The position numbers were made by a program, and so were the translations under genes. Shown here piece after piece: positions 45,684 to 57,010 of a stretch of 64,000 nt of DNA (position 1 is the stretch's first letter; every line of letters starts with the position of its first letter). The stretch is from Alopecurus myosuroides. Taxonomy: Eukaryota > Streptophyta > Magnoliopsida > Poales > Poaceae. The DNA is taken from positions 326,002,941 to 326,066,940 of the forward strand of contig CM054057.1 in assembly GCA_028641055.1 (NCBI GenBank), written 5' to 3'. Below the pieces are notes generated by a model that saw nothing but the letters and a program-made list of their open reading frames with translations, searched no databases and was not told the DNA's origin.

Positions 45684-48382
45684 AGTTTACCGCCTGTTTC
45701 AGTATCTTCTTGTCCTTGTTGGAACTTCCTATAGTATGCACGTGATATTGACCCAACTGCTTGGGGTTGGCCTGGAAACCTCCAGCTCCCCCTTGGCTGT
45801 TACCTTGATTTCCGGCTGCCGGGTTACCAGCTGGGGGTGGGCCGTTGCCCGGGTTTCCACCTGGACCCAGTCCTCCTCCCCGACCTGCACCTCGCATGGC
45901 TCTGTTTACTTCCTCATTCTTCCACCTCTGTAGGTCGGCGCACTGCTCCAAGGAATGGTTAGCTGGCCTACCGTTCCTGCTGTGCTTCGGGCATGCCATT
46001 CTGAAGATGTCCCAATTGTTACTCGGCCTTGGTGGCCCTTGATAGTTTCCTCCATTGTGATTTCCGGTATTGAAATTTCCTTCTGCCCTTGGTTTTGAAG
46101 ATCCGGCTTCAGTGTTGGCGACAAACTCGGAGCCTCCCTCAAACGGGCGCTTGTTCTGGCTGTTTCCGTTGTTACCCGGCGCTGATCCATTGCCGGTTCT
46201 TCCGTTATTACTTGTGTTTACTTTTGCTTTTTTTATCGTCAGTTTCTTCTTCCGTAGTGTCCGTTGTGGCGTGTTTGTTGCATGCATCCATCAGTTATCC
46301 CATCGTAACCTCTGAAGCATTCCGACTAGATTTCATGCGAGTTAACTTTTGTACTAAAGGTGTGTATTTGCAGGTCTTTGCCATAGCTTGCAGCGCATCC
46401 TTGGGCTGAATATCTGTAGATGAATGAAGTATTTCCATAACCCGGCGCACCCAGCTGCGCGCCGATTCTCCCTTCTTCTGAACGCACCGCTCTAGGTCAT
46501 CAATAGTGAATAATTTTCTGCACGTCCCGTGAAAGTGCTTGATAAACGCAATTTTCAATTCTCCCCATGATTTGATAGATCCTTCCGGTAGATTGGTGAA
46601 CCATAACTTTGCTGCTCCCTCTGACATCATCAAATACATGAATTTGGCTTGAAGATTCTCGGACGCGTTGCGAATTGACATGGCCATCTCATAGCTGCTC
46701 AACCATGTTTCCGGATCCATAGTCGGCTCATAATTCACTACTTTACCCGGTTCTTTGAATTTTTCCGGGTAAGGTTCTGCCCTGATGCTATCCGAAAGAC
46801 ACTTAGGTCCTGCAAGAATGGTCGAAGCTGGTCTTACTCGGGAAACGTGTGATCCTGCAGGGGGTACAGCTGGGCGCGGTACTGCTGGTATCCCATGTAC
46901 CACAGACCCAGCCACGGCTCTCCTGGCTCTGGAACTGTCCACGATGGCCTGTGCTACTGATGCTGCTGGTACTGCCTGAATGTGTGGAGGAGCAGGCATT
47001 TGCTGCTGCTCTTCCCTCCGCCGTGCCGAACTTGTCTGGATATTGCCGGCGTTACCTTGCTGTTGGCTGACGTATGGCGTCCCATGCATTCCACTTCTGT
47101 GATCCGGGTAATTAACCTGTTGTGCCACCGCGGTGCGCAGCATATCTATCGCCCGCCGGGTCTCCTCTGCGTGGGGTGACTCTCTCACGGGGATTTGATT
47201 TAGTGCAAGCGTTGCCGCGTACACGTTGTCCATGAGATTGTTGTAATGACCCGCTGGTGTGTGAAAACGTGATGGTGGTGGTGGTGGTGGTGGTACAGTA
47301 TTGCCGGTAGTAACTCCAGTCTGTGGTACGGGTAACCCGGCCTGCGTGTCTACCGGTTGTGCTCCTCCGGTTATCGGCTGAGGGGCGGTTCCCTGATTTG
47401 CCGCTGGGATCGGCTGATCCCGAGGCGTGATAAATAGCGCGGCCGGGTTTATGACTCCTCCCAATGCCGGCAATCTGGTTTGGTGCCTTTGATGTATTCT
47501 AGTCGTTTCCTCTCGGAGCCGGGTTTCCAGTGCATCCAGCTCGCGTTTTCGTGTGGCCATCCCTTGTCTTTCTGCTTCTACTTGCCTTCTCTGCTGCTCC
47601 AATGCACGACGGGCTACGTCCAAATCCCTAACACGTTCCGCCGCGTTCTCTGGAGTGATAACTGTGGCAAGAACTGTCGGATCTAGGATCAGATTGTTGT
47701 CGAACAGGGCCGGATGTTGTGGATTGGAAGGACCCGCTCCTGGTCTCCGGTTTGCTAGGAATCCAAACGTGTTCGCGTGTAACTCGTTTTCTGGCGCTTG
47801 ACTGGTAACCGATGCCGACTCTCCGTCAACCTGGGCCAAAACCGTGTTTCCGTTAGCCGGCCCTTGCTGCCGGGTCAATGCTTGTGCTGCCCCGGCTGCG
47901 GCCGTGGTTACGTTCTCTTGGTTGAGATTGGTCGCGGGAGCCGTGTAAACCGCAACCCGGCGCACAATGCTTGGCGCGGATCCGTACTGTTCCTCTTCGC
48001 TGCTGTGTTCCTCGTACCGGTTCTCCAGTAGATGCAGGATAGATTCGGTATCATCTTCTTTCTCGACCCGGCCACGCGGGGTCCATGCCGGCTCCTCCGG
48101 CTGTTCCCACTTCGTGGTGGGCTCTTCTGTCGGGTTTGTTGTCCCAACTGATTCTTCTCCATCTGATTGGATATAGCTAGTCTTCCCTGACACAGAATCA
48201 AACCCAAAGTCGTCAGGGATCGAACCGGAAGTACGTACCATACCAATGAAGACGCTGATATGGCCGATTGTCATGATAGATCCGGATTCGAGGTGATCCG
48301 ACTCTGGCCCCCAGTCGGAATCGTCCACCATCTTCTCTCCTTCGCGGTCGATGTAGATCTCGCCGATGACTAGATTCTCCAT
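45684..48382 (-). pseudogene. gag of outer element, one stop and one frameshift
   Basis: From ATG 48382 (MENLVIGEIYID) the frame is open to a TAA at 46293-46295. The inner copy has glutamate (GELMDAC) there, so this is a nonsense change. A shift in a seven-T run near 46226-46232 follows, and the frame then continues to 45684, where the inner element interrupts it. It includes proline-rich and coiled stretches (RDLDVARRALEQQRRQVEAE), the gag core (WLSSYEMAM, LWFTNLPEGSIKSW, HFHGTCRKLF) and the CPKHSRNGR..NHSLEQC cluster. It is the better preserved of the two gag copies. Confidence 0.87.
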
Positions 48383-48427
48383 GCTCTTCCGAGCTTCTCC
48401 CGTGATGTAAACACCTTTGGACGCATG

Positions 48428-48446
48428 CCCCACGGTGGGCGCCAAC
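48428..48446 (-). promoter_or_regulatory. Primer binding site of outer element
   Basis: Same TTGGCGCCCACCGTGGGG sequence, directly after the 5' LTR on the minus strand. Confidence 0.75.
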
Positions 48447-48922
48447 TGTCGTGGGATAATCACGGCAGACGTTACCGGGGGTAACTGATCTTGGGGCAAG
48501 ACGACGCAGGCGTTTGGGAGAGGGTTTAGCTCAGAGGAAGACATGATGGAACTCGATCTGGTAGCCGGCAATCAAGTCGCCGAGTCTCCGATCTCAATAT
48601 CTTAACTCAACTCTTGTGTTACACTGGATGCTCGATATCAAGCGATATTGCTAGAACTCTTGGATATCTCTTAACCTAACTTAGGGGCCGGTTTATAAAG
48701 CACCCGAACCCCCCGGCTTGCCCTCCAAGGCACACCCTGAATCCTACCCGGACACTATGTACAAAACCCTAACTTTCCTTACAGTAACCCACAATCCGGG
48801 TTGCGAGGCCTACAATCTTGGGCCTTCTAGAAGTTCTTTTATCCTTAGCCGGATCTTACGCAACGTCCTTTGGGCCGAATTACACCTTGGAGTTGGGCTA
48901 CCGGGTTATCATCCCTCCATCA
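48447..48922 (-). repeat. 5' LTR of outer element
   Basis: Pairs with 28873-29348. It is followed on the right by GCATG. Confidence 0.93.
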
Positions 48923-49147
48923 GCATGGCTCCTCAAGCGGTATGTGCGGAAGCCCACGAAGAATTGAGCCGCGACAGAAGGAAAGACTCCATTGTCAGGA
49001 ATACGAAAGTATAATTACCGATCTAGAGTCGAAATCCACCTCATGTACGACCCCTGAGACCCCTACTACCGATATAAAGCACGGGAGAGGGTCACGAACA
49101 AGACAGACAACCCGGAAAAGTCCCCGCCGCCGGAAATTCTAATTCTT

Positions 49148-50900
49148 ACCGGCAACGACGAAGGACTCAGAGAGCCGTCCACCAACTGCGGGTCTGCGGC
49201 TAAAAGCAAGAAAGGCAAAGCTGGAAGACCTCACGTATACATGTCAAAAGAAGTAATGGGGCTAGTCACCTCACTAGTTGAATAGGGTCTCCCTCTCACG
49301 GCAGATGCCACCCGAGCAGAGAGGATGGCCTACAAGTGGAAATTATCCCAGCACAGGAAGAAGCTGAACAAGATGTATAGAGAATTAGACGACACAGGTC
49401 TCCCAGACAGGCACTCGACAGAAGGCTCGGTTAGCGGGGTGCAAAAACCACCCGCGGTCAAGCGACGATCGAGACTCACAGATATGCCGAGTGACCGTAT
49501 CCAGGGTACTCAAAAGGTGCTTAACCTCGAGCAAGAATTAGAGGAACCTGAACATGCGAAAAAACTGGCACCCAGAACGCCTCAGGAAAGGCTTCTGCAG
49601 GTCCAAACATATCTAATGTCCTTCAAACCATCGCCGGGTGATCCTCGTGGAGAAGTACACGAAGACATGCTGCGAGGCCTCAGTATATAGCAAGCACGAA
49701 GTTAAAGCAGAAATCTATTCTGCAAGTGGAGATATCCGCCCCACAAGTGGAAGTACCCGCGAAGCCAACAAAAGAAAGAGCCAGGACTACTCCCGCAGCA
49801 CACGAGGAGGGATCTCCGAAGAACTTGCGAGAACAGATCACACATAATAAGGTGGACATGCTCAGAAGGGAAAAAGCAGCAGAAACACCACCTCCGAGAA
49901 CGGGTCGAACCCGAGTTAGGAGTCCTGAATATGACTCGACTGACTCGGATGACGAGGAACTCTGTGGTCCTCCTTGTTTTACTCGAAAAATCCGCCAGGC
50001 CAGGAAGTCAAGACGATTCAAATTAACAGCCAAAACGCCCAAGTATGACGGCGATTAGAAACCCAAGGCATGGCTGGATGATTACCTAACAGTCGTAAGA
50101 TTCCAAAAGGGCAACAAAACAACAACAATGTAGTACATACAACTACAGCTGGTTGGAGCAGCAAGAAACTGGTTGAAGAGTCGACCCAAGAACAAGTACA
50201 ACTGTTGGGAAGAGTTCGAGTATGATTTCGTCTAGAATTTTAGATCCTCTTTCAAACGACCAGTAACAATCCGACAACTAAAGACTTGTAGACAAACATC
50301 AGACAAGAATATTCGTGGTTATATACAGAGATGGACCACGTTGTAGAATAGTGCAGAAGAAATCTCAGACGAAATGGTAAACGACAGCTTCAAAGAGAGA
50401 CTCTGCCGAATGGACCTGAAAGAGTACATCGGACGGATTCAGATAAAAAAGTAAGCAAACTCATGGAAGTAGCAAACAGTTGGGCAGAAGGCGAGGAATC
50501 AACACACAATACCCACCCACCCTCACCCGAGGAAGATCGCATGGAAACCTCCTACGCTCACGAGGGAAATAGAAGGTACAACAATGATGGGAACAGAAGA
50601 GGAAAGCGGAAGAACCGGATCTTTGATGAGATAGAACCCGAGTTAGTCGCAGCCGAGTTCCCGGGCAGTCGCGGTAACGACTAACGCCGGTAAGGAAGAG
50701 ACCAACCGCGCGAACGAACGTGACCGCAGGCAAGAATAGAAGCGCGAGTGGCAGCCATGAAAAATTAGGGCGAATGGGCTGCCCCCCATGTCGATCGAGC
50801 AGCAACTCGAAGGACCGTTCCCAAACCACCTCTACCCTGATGACAATGGAGTACCCAGGTCAAACCACAAGTTGAAGGATTGTCGTATATTCAATCTACT
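49148..50900 (+). pseudogene. Tat gag, degenerate
   Basis: The readable frame includes AYKWKLSQHRKKLNKMYREL and LAPRTPQERLLQVQTYLMSF. The gag core near 50.0-50.4 kb (RRFKLTAKTPKYDGD, KAWLDDYLTVVRFQKG, AARNWLKSR) is crossed by TAG at 50056, 50131, 50233 and 50344. Another TAG lies at 49283. Each falls where related proteins would plausibly carry glutamine. Confidence 0.7.
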
Positions 50901-51042
50901 CATGGAGGTATCTTTCAGGAAACAAAGGTAAGCGCAACAAGCAGGATTCCCAGCAGTCCCAGGGGCATTAACCATAGGTGCACCACCACCTCCTCCAGCA
51001 CCAGCAGTCGCACCACCTGAGAAACAACCTCTAGCGCAAGGA

Positions 51043-51771
51043 GTGCCCAGAGCACAGCAAGATGCAACAGTACACCAGCAGTATAGGGTGCACTACCCAG
51101 AGGAAGACAGATACCCGGAGGCAAAAGGGAAAATTTACATGATGCAGAAAGGCGCCCGATCCAAGCGAAGCCAAAAGCTTATCACCAGGCAGGTGAATCT
51201 GGCAGAAATTTCACCCCCTGCGACACCCGAGTTCTTGGACTGGTCCGACGAAATCATCACCTTCTCTAGAGACGATCACCAGCTTCGAGTCCCCTTCCCA
51301 GGAAAGGCAGCGCTAGTAGTCGAAGCACAAATTGGAGGCTATGATCTGAGACGAGTATTCATGGACGGAGGAAGCGGAATCAACACCATCTATGCAGAAA
51401 CCCGGAAGGCGATGAACATACCAATAAGTAATCTAAAGCACTCGGAGAACACGTTCCATGGGATTGTGCCAGGAAAAGCAGTAAAACCCTTGGGTACAGT
51501 AATACTCGAGGTAGTCTTCGAAGAACGCACCAACTACAGAAAAGAAAAGCTCGACTTCGAGGTAGTCGACTGGCCATCACAGTACAACACAATACTCGAA
51601 AGAACAACATTTGTGAGGTTCGTGGCCATACTGTACTATGCATACCTGATGGTCAAAATGCCAGGGCCTAAAAGGAGTAATCGCAGTACGGAGAAACTGC
51701 AAAAAAGTCAGATAGCTATGACATCGAGTTTAACAACATTTCATAGTCGTTCGGAACGTAGCACGAACTAG
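51043..51771 (+). pseudogene. Tat aspartic protease region
   Basis: A 242-codon frame contains the active site as VFMDGGSGINTIY, preceded by FLDWSDEIITFSRDDH (the usual WS..D.TFSR..H segment before Tat proteases) and followed by FHGIVPGKAVKPLG. It lines up with the protease of the nested pair but is clearly diverged, so it is a different family. Confidence 0.8.
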
Positions 51772-51779
51772 TAGAAATT

Positions 51780-53908
51780 GCCGCCACAACTGATCAATCG
51801 ATCCTCCCTTTGACAAAGATGGCACCTGAGATGAAGTTTGACGTGAAAAAGGACACAATGGAGCATCAAGTTCACCCTACTGATCAAGCAAAGAAAGTAC
51901 TCGTGTCGAGAATGTTGCCTATCGTATAGGTAAGCGCGCTCGTCGAATTTCTCCGTGAGAACTGAAAAATCTTTGCATGGACCCCAGTGGACATGTCAGG
52001 AGTACCCAGGAAATTCGCCGAGCACTCTTTAGAAATCTACAAACATGCAAAGGCTATACAACAATCTACTCGCCGTTTCTCGGAGCAGAAGAAACAAGCA
52101 ATAGGACAAGAGTTGAACAGGTTACTCGCAGCAAAATTCATCCGAGAGATCAATATAGCGGCATGCCTCGCAAACCCGGTTCTGGTAGCCAAGAAAAATA
52201 CAAAGATCCTCCGGATGTGCATAGACTATACATTGTTGAACAAAAACTGTCCCAAGGATTGGTTCCCGTTACCTCGTATTGACCAGATCATTGACTCGAC
52301 CGCAGGCTGCGAGAGGCTCTCCTTCCTCGACCCATATTCGGGTTACAATCAAATCTTCATGAAGAAAGAATACAAGGAGAAAACATCATTCATTACCCCA
52401 TTTGGTATGTACTGCTACACCATCATTCCCTTCGGGTTGAAGAACGCGGGTGTCACGTACCAGTGCATGATGCAGAATTGCCTCAAAGCACAGATTGATA
52501 GAAACACACAAGTATACACCAGGGACATCATGGTTAAGTAAAATAAGGCAGAAACCCTTATCGAGGACCTACATGAAACATTCGTAGCACTCGATGTATA
52601 CCAGATCAAGTTGAACCCAGTAAAAATCAAAGCCATACTGTCAATGAAGGAACCAACAAACATCAAAGGAGTACAATAATTGACAGGGAGAATAGTTGCG
52701 CTCGGAAGATTCATAGAAAGCTTGGAGAGAAAGCATTCCGCTTCTACAAATTGCTGAAAAAGTTGGTAAATTCGAGTGGACACCCGAAGCACAGGAAGCC
52801 TTCCACGCACTCAAGCGAACAGTGTCAACTCCACCCGTCTTGGTGGCACCTCTGGAAAAGCAGCCAATGCAATTGTGCATCTGAGCAACAAGATATGTGG
52901 TTAGTATTGTGTTGGTAGTCGAACGACCCCAGGAAGGATCGATCTACAGGACACAACGACCAGTATATTACATCAGCGAGGTACTCTCAATATCCAAGCA
53001 ACGATACCCACATTACCAGAAGCTAGCGTATGGGGTATACATGACAACAAAAAGCCGAGGCACTACTTTCAGGAACACTCGATGGCAGTGGTGTCAAGTG
53101 CGCCACTATCAGATATACTCAACAACTACAATGCAACATCACGAGTGACAAAGTGGGGAATCGAGCTTGGACCAAGAGACATAACATACGAGATTAGGAA
53201 AGCTATAAAATCACAGGTACTCTCAGATTTCGTATCAGAATGGCTCGAGTTGGAACAACCAAAACTACCGGATATGTCAAATAGCTGGACAATATACTTG
53301 GACGGCTCAAAGAGAGCATATGGTGCAGGGGCAGGAGTCATAGTCACGTCACCCCGAGGCGATAGGCTACTATACGTACTACAGATGAACTTCAAAAACA
53401 CTTTCAACAATGAAGCCGAGTACGAAGCACTCATTCACGAGATGAACATGGCGAAAATTTGCAGTGCAACTAGACTCATTATCTATGGCGACTCGAACCT
53501 CGTAGTACAACAAACTATGAAGGAGTGCGACACACCAGCAGACAATATGATAGCATACAGAGACCTGTACAACAAGCTTAAAGATGAATTTGATGGTTGC
53601 GAGTTACAACATATTGGAAGAGGAAGCAATACTGAAGCAGATGCTTTGGCTAACATTGGGTCCATGTGTGCACCGCTATCACCCGACGTCTTCTATGAAG
53701 AAATTGATCAGCCTTCAATCAAACGAAAAGTACTCGCTACAGAAATAGTTGAGCACTCGAGCGAAAATCAAGAGGAACGGTCGGAAAAAGGAGCAGAACC
53801 TACGCCCATGAAATAATCGAACAAGTGAATCAAGTTGAGACCATCTGGATGCAGCCACTATTCGAATACATGACTCGAAATGAGCTCCCAGAAGACCCAA
53901 GTGTCTAA
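51780..53908 (+). pseudogene. Tat reverse transcriptase and RNase H, integrase missing
   Basis: RT is at 51987-52541: ANPVLVAKKNTKILRMCIDY, FPLPRIDQIIDSTAGC and PFGLKNAGVTYQ. The catalytic box reads VYTRDIMVK where YVDD is expected, so the aspartate pair is lost. After stops, an RNase H remnant (RPVYYISEVLSISKQRY) follows at 52.9 kb. Then comes the archaeal-type RNase H of Tat elements at 53082-53816, with acidic residues retained in YLDGS, NEAEYEAL, YGDSNLV and ADALA. TAG at 51927 and TGA near 51964 interrupt the N-terminus. Coding ends near 53908 without integrase. Confidence 0.82.
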
Positions 53909-54035
53909 TAGCCATCTCAACAAGTCCCTCGGTTGAACCGATAGGGTTTTGATTAGGAGAACGTGTAGGCGCTGGTGACGATCGTCGGCTAACATGGGGG
54001 CAAGATTTATCCAGGTTCGGGGCCCTCGTAGAGAC
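53909..54035. other. Short junction sequence
   Basis: Unassigned sequence between the Tat breakpoint and the gypsy segment. It carries a CCAGGTTCGGGGCCCTCG motif common near ends of other grass retroelements. Confidence 0.3.
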
Positions 54036-54790
54036 AAAAATTCGGATCATGGATTTTTAAAACCATGTAACAAGAAAAGAGAACCGTATACGCAAATTGA
54101 AATCCACCCACCTTACATATACACAAGAGAATCTTATCACACGGTTGACACTTTTTTCTAGATGCACACTTTTTTCAGATCCATGTAGCTTACATGAAAT
54201 CCATGGTGTTGCCAGCCGCCACCCTTCTCATGCTGTCACCTTCCATGGCAAGCGGCGCCACCATACAACAGATCTAAGCCCCCACCAGATATTGACAAAG
54301 ATGATGATGCCAGCCGCTGCACTAATCTTGATGCAGCGCAACCTATTCCACCAAGTCCTCCATCGACACCCATTGGTCCCATGACAAGATCACGTGCAAA
54401 GGCAATGCAAGATAAGGTGAACTCACTGTGCTCTCTCTACACGTTCGACGACTTTGTGAATAGTGTTCTATCTCATCGAAAGATCCTAGGTGTGCTCAGG
54501 TTTGATCCCCCAATGGAGCCTCAAGACGGTTCCCAAAAAGCTCGAGAAGATGCCTAAGTTGGTGCCCAAGAAGTTCGTGAAGATGGCCGAGAAGGTGGTC
54601 CCAAAGAAGAAGAAGAAAAGGAGGAAGAAGGAGAAGGCCAGGAAACCCAGCCTGCAGCCCGGGCTCTAGGCCGACCCCCTAGCAGAGCCGCCCAGCCTGC
54701 AACCCGGCCAGGTCGACCTCCATGTCCCCCCCTAACAGAACCGCCCGGCCTGCAGCCAGGACGGCCTCCAGGCCGACTTTCCTGCACTTC
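54036..54790 (+). pseudogene. Gypsy pol C-terminal/3' segment, copy 2
   Basis: Homologous to 28336-28824 up to about 54527, with the tail PPSPPSTPIGPMTRSRAKAM. It continues beyond that copy into a purine-rich stretch (54595-54637) and a proline-rich frame. The purine-rich stretch could act as a polypurine tract for the LTR that follows. Confidence 0.6.
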
Positions 54791-56488
54791 GTGAAAAGAG
54801 GGAATATTCCCCTTTAACCCCCTACCTACCTACTAGACTATAAATAGACCCCTTGGCTTCAGATCTAGGTTAGAGATGAATTGAGACTTGATCTTTGCTA
54901 TTTTGTGTGTTCCTCTTGTGAGGCTACTCCTTAGATGTGTATCTAGGAACGAATCAAGGCTACTACATCCACCCTTGTATTTTGATCGAATCAAGTTTAC
55001 TCCGTAATATCCATCTTTTCTCCTTGGGAATCAGTTGGTGTTTGATACTTCATAAATGTATCCTTAATTTATGATGTTCTATGTTGTTTTCTTATTGTTT
55101 CCCACATGTTTGCTATACACTTTATGTCATTTTTATCGATTTTCCGGACTAACCTATTGACAAGATGCCACGGAGCTAGTTCCCTGTTTTATGCTGTTTT
55201 TGGTTTCAGAAAAGTTGTTCTGGAAATATTCTCGGAATTGGAAAATTCGAAGCCCAGAAGTCTTAGAATTCCCGAAGGTTCCATGGAGTCCCGAAGAGAC
55301 CCAGAGGGGGTGCCTCAGGGGGCCCACACCATAGGGCGGCGCCCCCCTTGGCCGCGCCGAGGGGTGGTGTGGGGCCCCCAGGCCTCCACCGCCTCTGCCC
55401 TTTCGCCTATTTAATCCCCCAAGACATAAACCCTAGATATATACCACTTTTTCCCGAGAAACATCCGAGGCCGCCGTCACCGTCATCCCGAGATCGGTAG
55501 GGTTCTGTAGCTCTCCCCGGCACCCTGCCGGAGGAGGAAATCATCACTGAAGGGGTCTACACCACCATGCCCTCCTCTAAAATGATGCGTGAGTAGTTCA
55601 TCCCTGGACTACGGGTCCATAGCAGTAGCTAGATGGTTGTTCTCTCCACTTTGTACCTCATGTTTAGATCTTTTGAGCTGCCTAACATGATCAAGATCAT
55701 CTTTATATAATGCTACATGTTGTGTTTGCTGGGATCTGATGAATGTTGAATGCTATGTCTTCTGATTATCAATCTATCATGTTATCTTCATGCATATGTT
55801 ATTTATGATCTTGCATGCTCTCCGTTATTAGTAGATGCTCTGGCCAAGTAGATGCTAGTAACTCCAAGAGGGAGTATTTATGCTCACTAGTGGGTTCATG
55901 CCTCCTTTTCATCTGTGCTCGAGTGAAAGAAATGTGACGGATGGAGGATGTGTTGTTGCCATTAGGGAGAAAACAACAATGCTTTGTCCAAGGATGATGT
56001 TATTGTTTATATTACACACTTTGCTTACTGCGTTATCTGTTGCTTGCAACTCAATACCCAACGTTTGTTCGGATGATATCTTTTGTTTACATTACACACT
56101 TTGCTTACTACGTTATCTGTTGTTTACATTACACACTTTTCTTACTATGTTATCTTTGCTGCTACACTCTTCACAACCTTTCTATTTGGTTTTACCAATG
56201 AGGGCGTCAACTACACGCCATCAGTGTTCTCCCAATCTTCCTTGAATGACCCTCGAGGATCTATTGGTGCGGTGGACCGGTTGAATTGATTCCAATAAAG
56301 GCGAGTTCGAGTGGATTGATTGCCGGAGGCGGCCTCGGGTTTAGTTGCCGGTTTTCGAATCCTCTAGTTCGCACTACTTATCAAGTTACCCCTTTGTTTT
56401 CCCAGGAATCCCCCTCGTGTTCTCCGTTCCTTCCCTCATGTTCTTGGTCAATTCATGAAGATCGGGCCAACCAAGAGGTTTACCCCTC
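54791..56488 (+). repeat. Gypsy LTR (start approximate)
   Basis: A TATA box (CTATAAATAG, 54837-54846) is followed by a leader and sequence of a type abundant in Triticeae LTRs (GATGCGTGAGTAGTTCATCC and CTCCAAGAGGGAGTATTTATG motifs). The end is set at CA before a TGGTATCAAAAGC primer-site-like sequence (56491). A 37-38-bp block repeats near 56088-56160. The left edge is not certain. Confidence 0.5.
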
Positions 56489-57005
56489 ATCATCTGGTAT
56501 CAAAAGCTAGTTTCCCACGAATTTGACCTCCCCACACCCCCTTTTCCACCAATTTTTTCTCTCCCATCCCTAAATTCGAAAATGTCACCAAAATGGCCTC
56601 AAAAGGGATTTTGACCGATCTATCGGTTTGTTGAATTTTTAGTGGATTCAGTCCATGGATTTGTTGCTTAAGACCATTTACCACCTTTCTATTCAGCCAC
56701 TTTTCCAAAATTTATCTACGAAATTGCAAGAGCTAAGGGATAAAAATAGAAATTTTGGGTTCCTCAACGTGGAGGAAACCCAGTCAGGTCGGGCTCTAGG
56801 CCGGCCTCCCAGGAAAATTTTCTGATTTAGATTTTTGGATAGATTTTGAAAGTTATTTTTCTTTGTCGTTCTTTGTCCGATTTGAGTGATTCGAAGTGCG
56901 CCGCGAAGCGCTCAACAACATCTACAACACCACATCGACGGATCTTCACGACATCGACAACCACAGGCCGCAAGTCCGCGAACATCAATCAACTAGGTAT
57001 AACTT
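56489..57005 (+). other. Gypsy leader after the LTR
   Basis: This starts with the degenerate primer site TGGTATCAAAAGC. It is leader-like, without a long frame, and is cut near 57010 by the next LTR terminus. Confidence 0.45.
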
Positions 57006-57010
57006 GCTTC

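Larger units (their letters stand above)
28873..48922 (-). mobile_element. Non-autonomous Tat-type gypsy element (outer), split by a sister copy
   Basis: LTRs are 28873-29348 and 48447-48922 (476 bp each, six differences by eye), with target duplication GCATG at 28868-28872 and 48923-48927. On the minus strand the order is 5' LTR, primer site, gag-protease, a stub of reverse transcriptase, then non-coding sequence and 3' LTR. A spliced plus-strand gene is antisense to it near the 3' LTR. Without the inner insertion it is about 10.06 kb. RT core, RNase H and integrase are missing, so mobility would need a partner element. An antisense extra gene near the 3' LTR is a known trait of Tat-lineage elements in grasses. 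Confidence 0.93.
48923..53908 (+). mobile_element. Decayed Tat gypsy element (host of the nested pair)
   Basis: The order on plus is gag, protease, reverse transcriptase, RNase H. It continues from the remnant at 28830-28872 across the outer element. The pol frame is readable until ELPEDPSV at about 53908 and then ends, so integrase and the 3' LTR are missing. Many single stops interrupt frames, most of them TAG. Confidence 0.8.
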
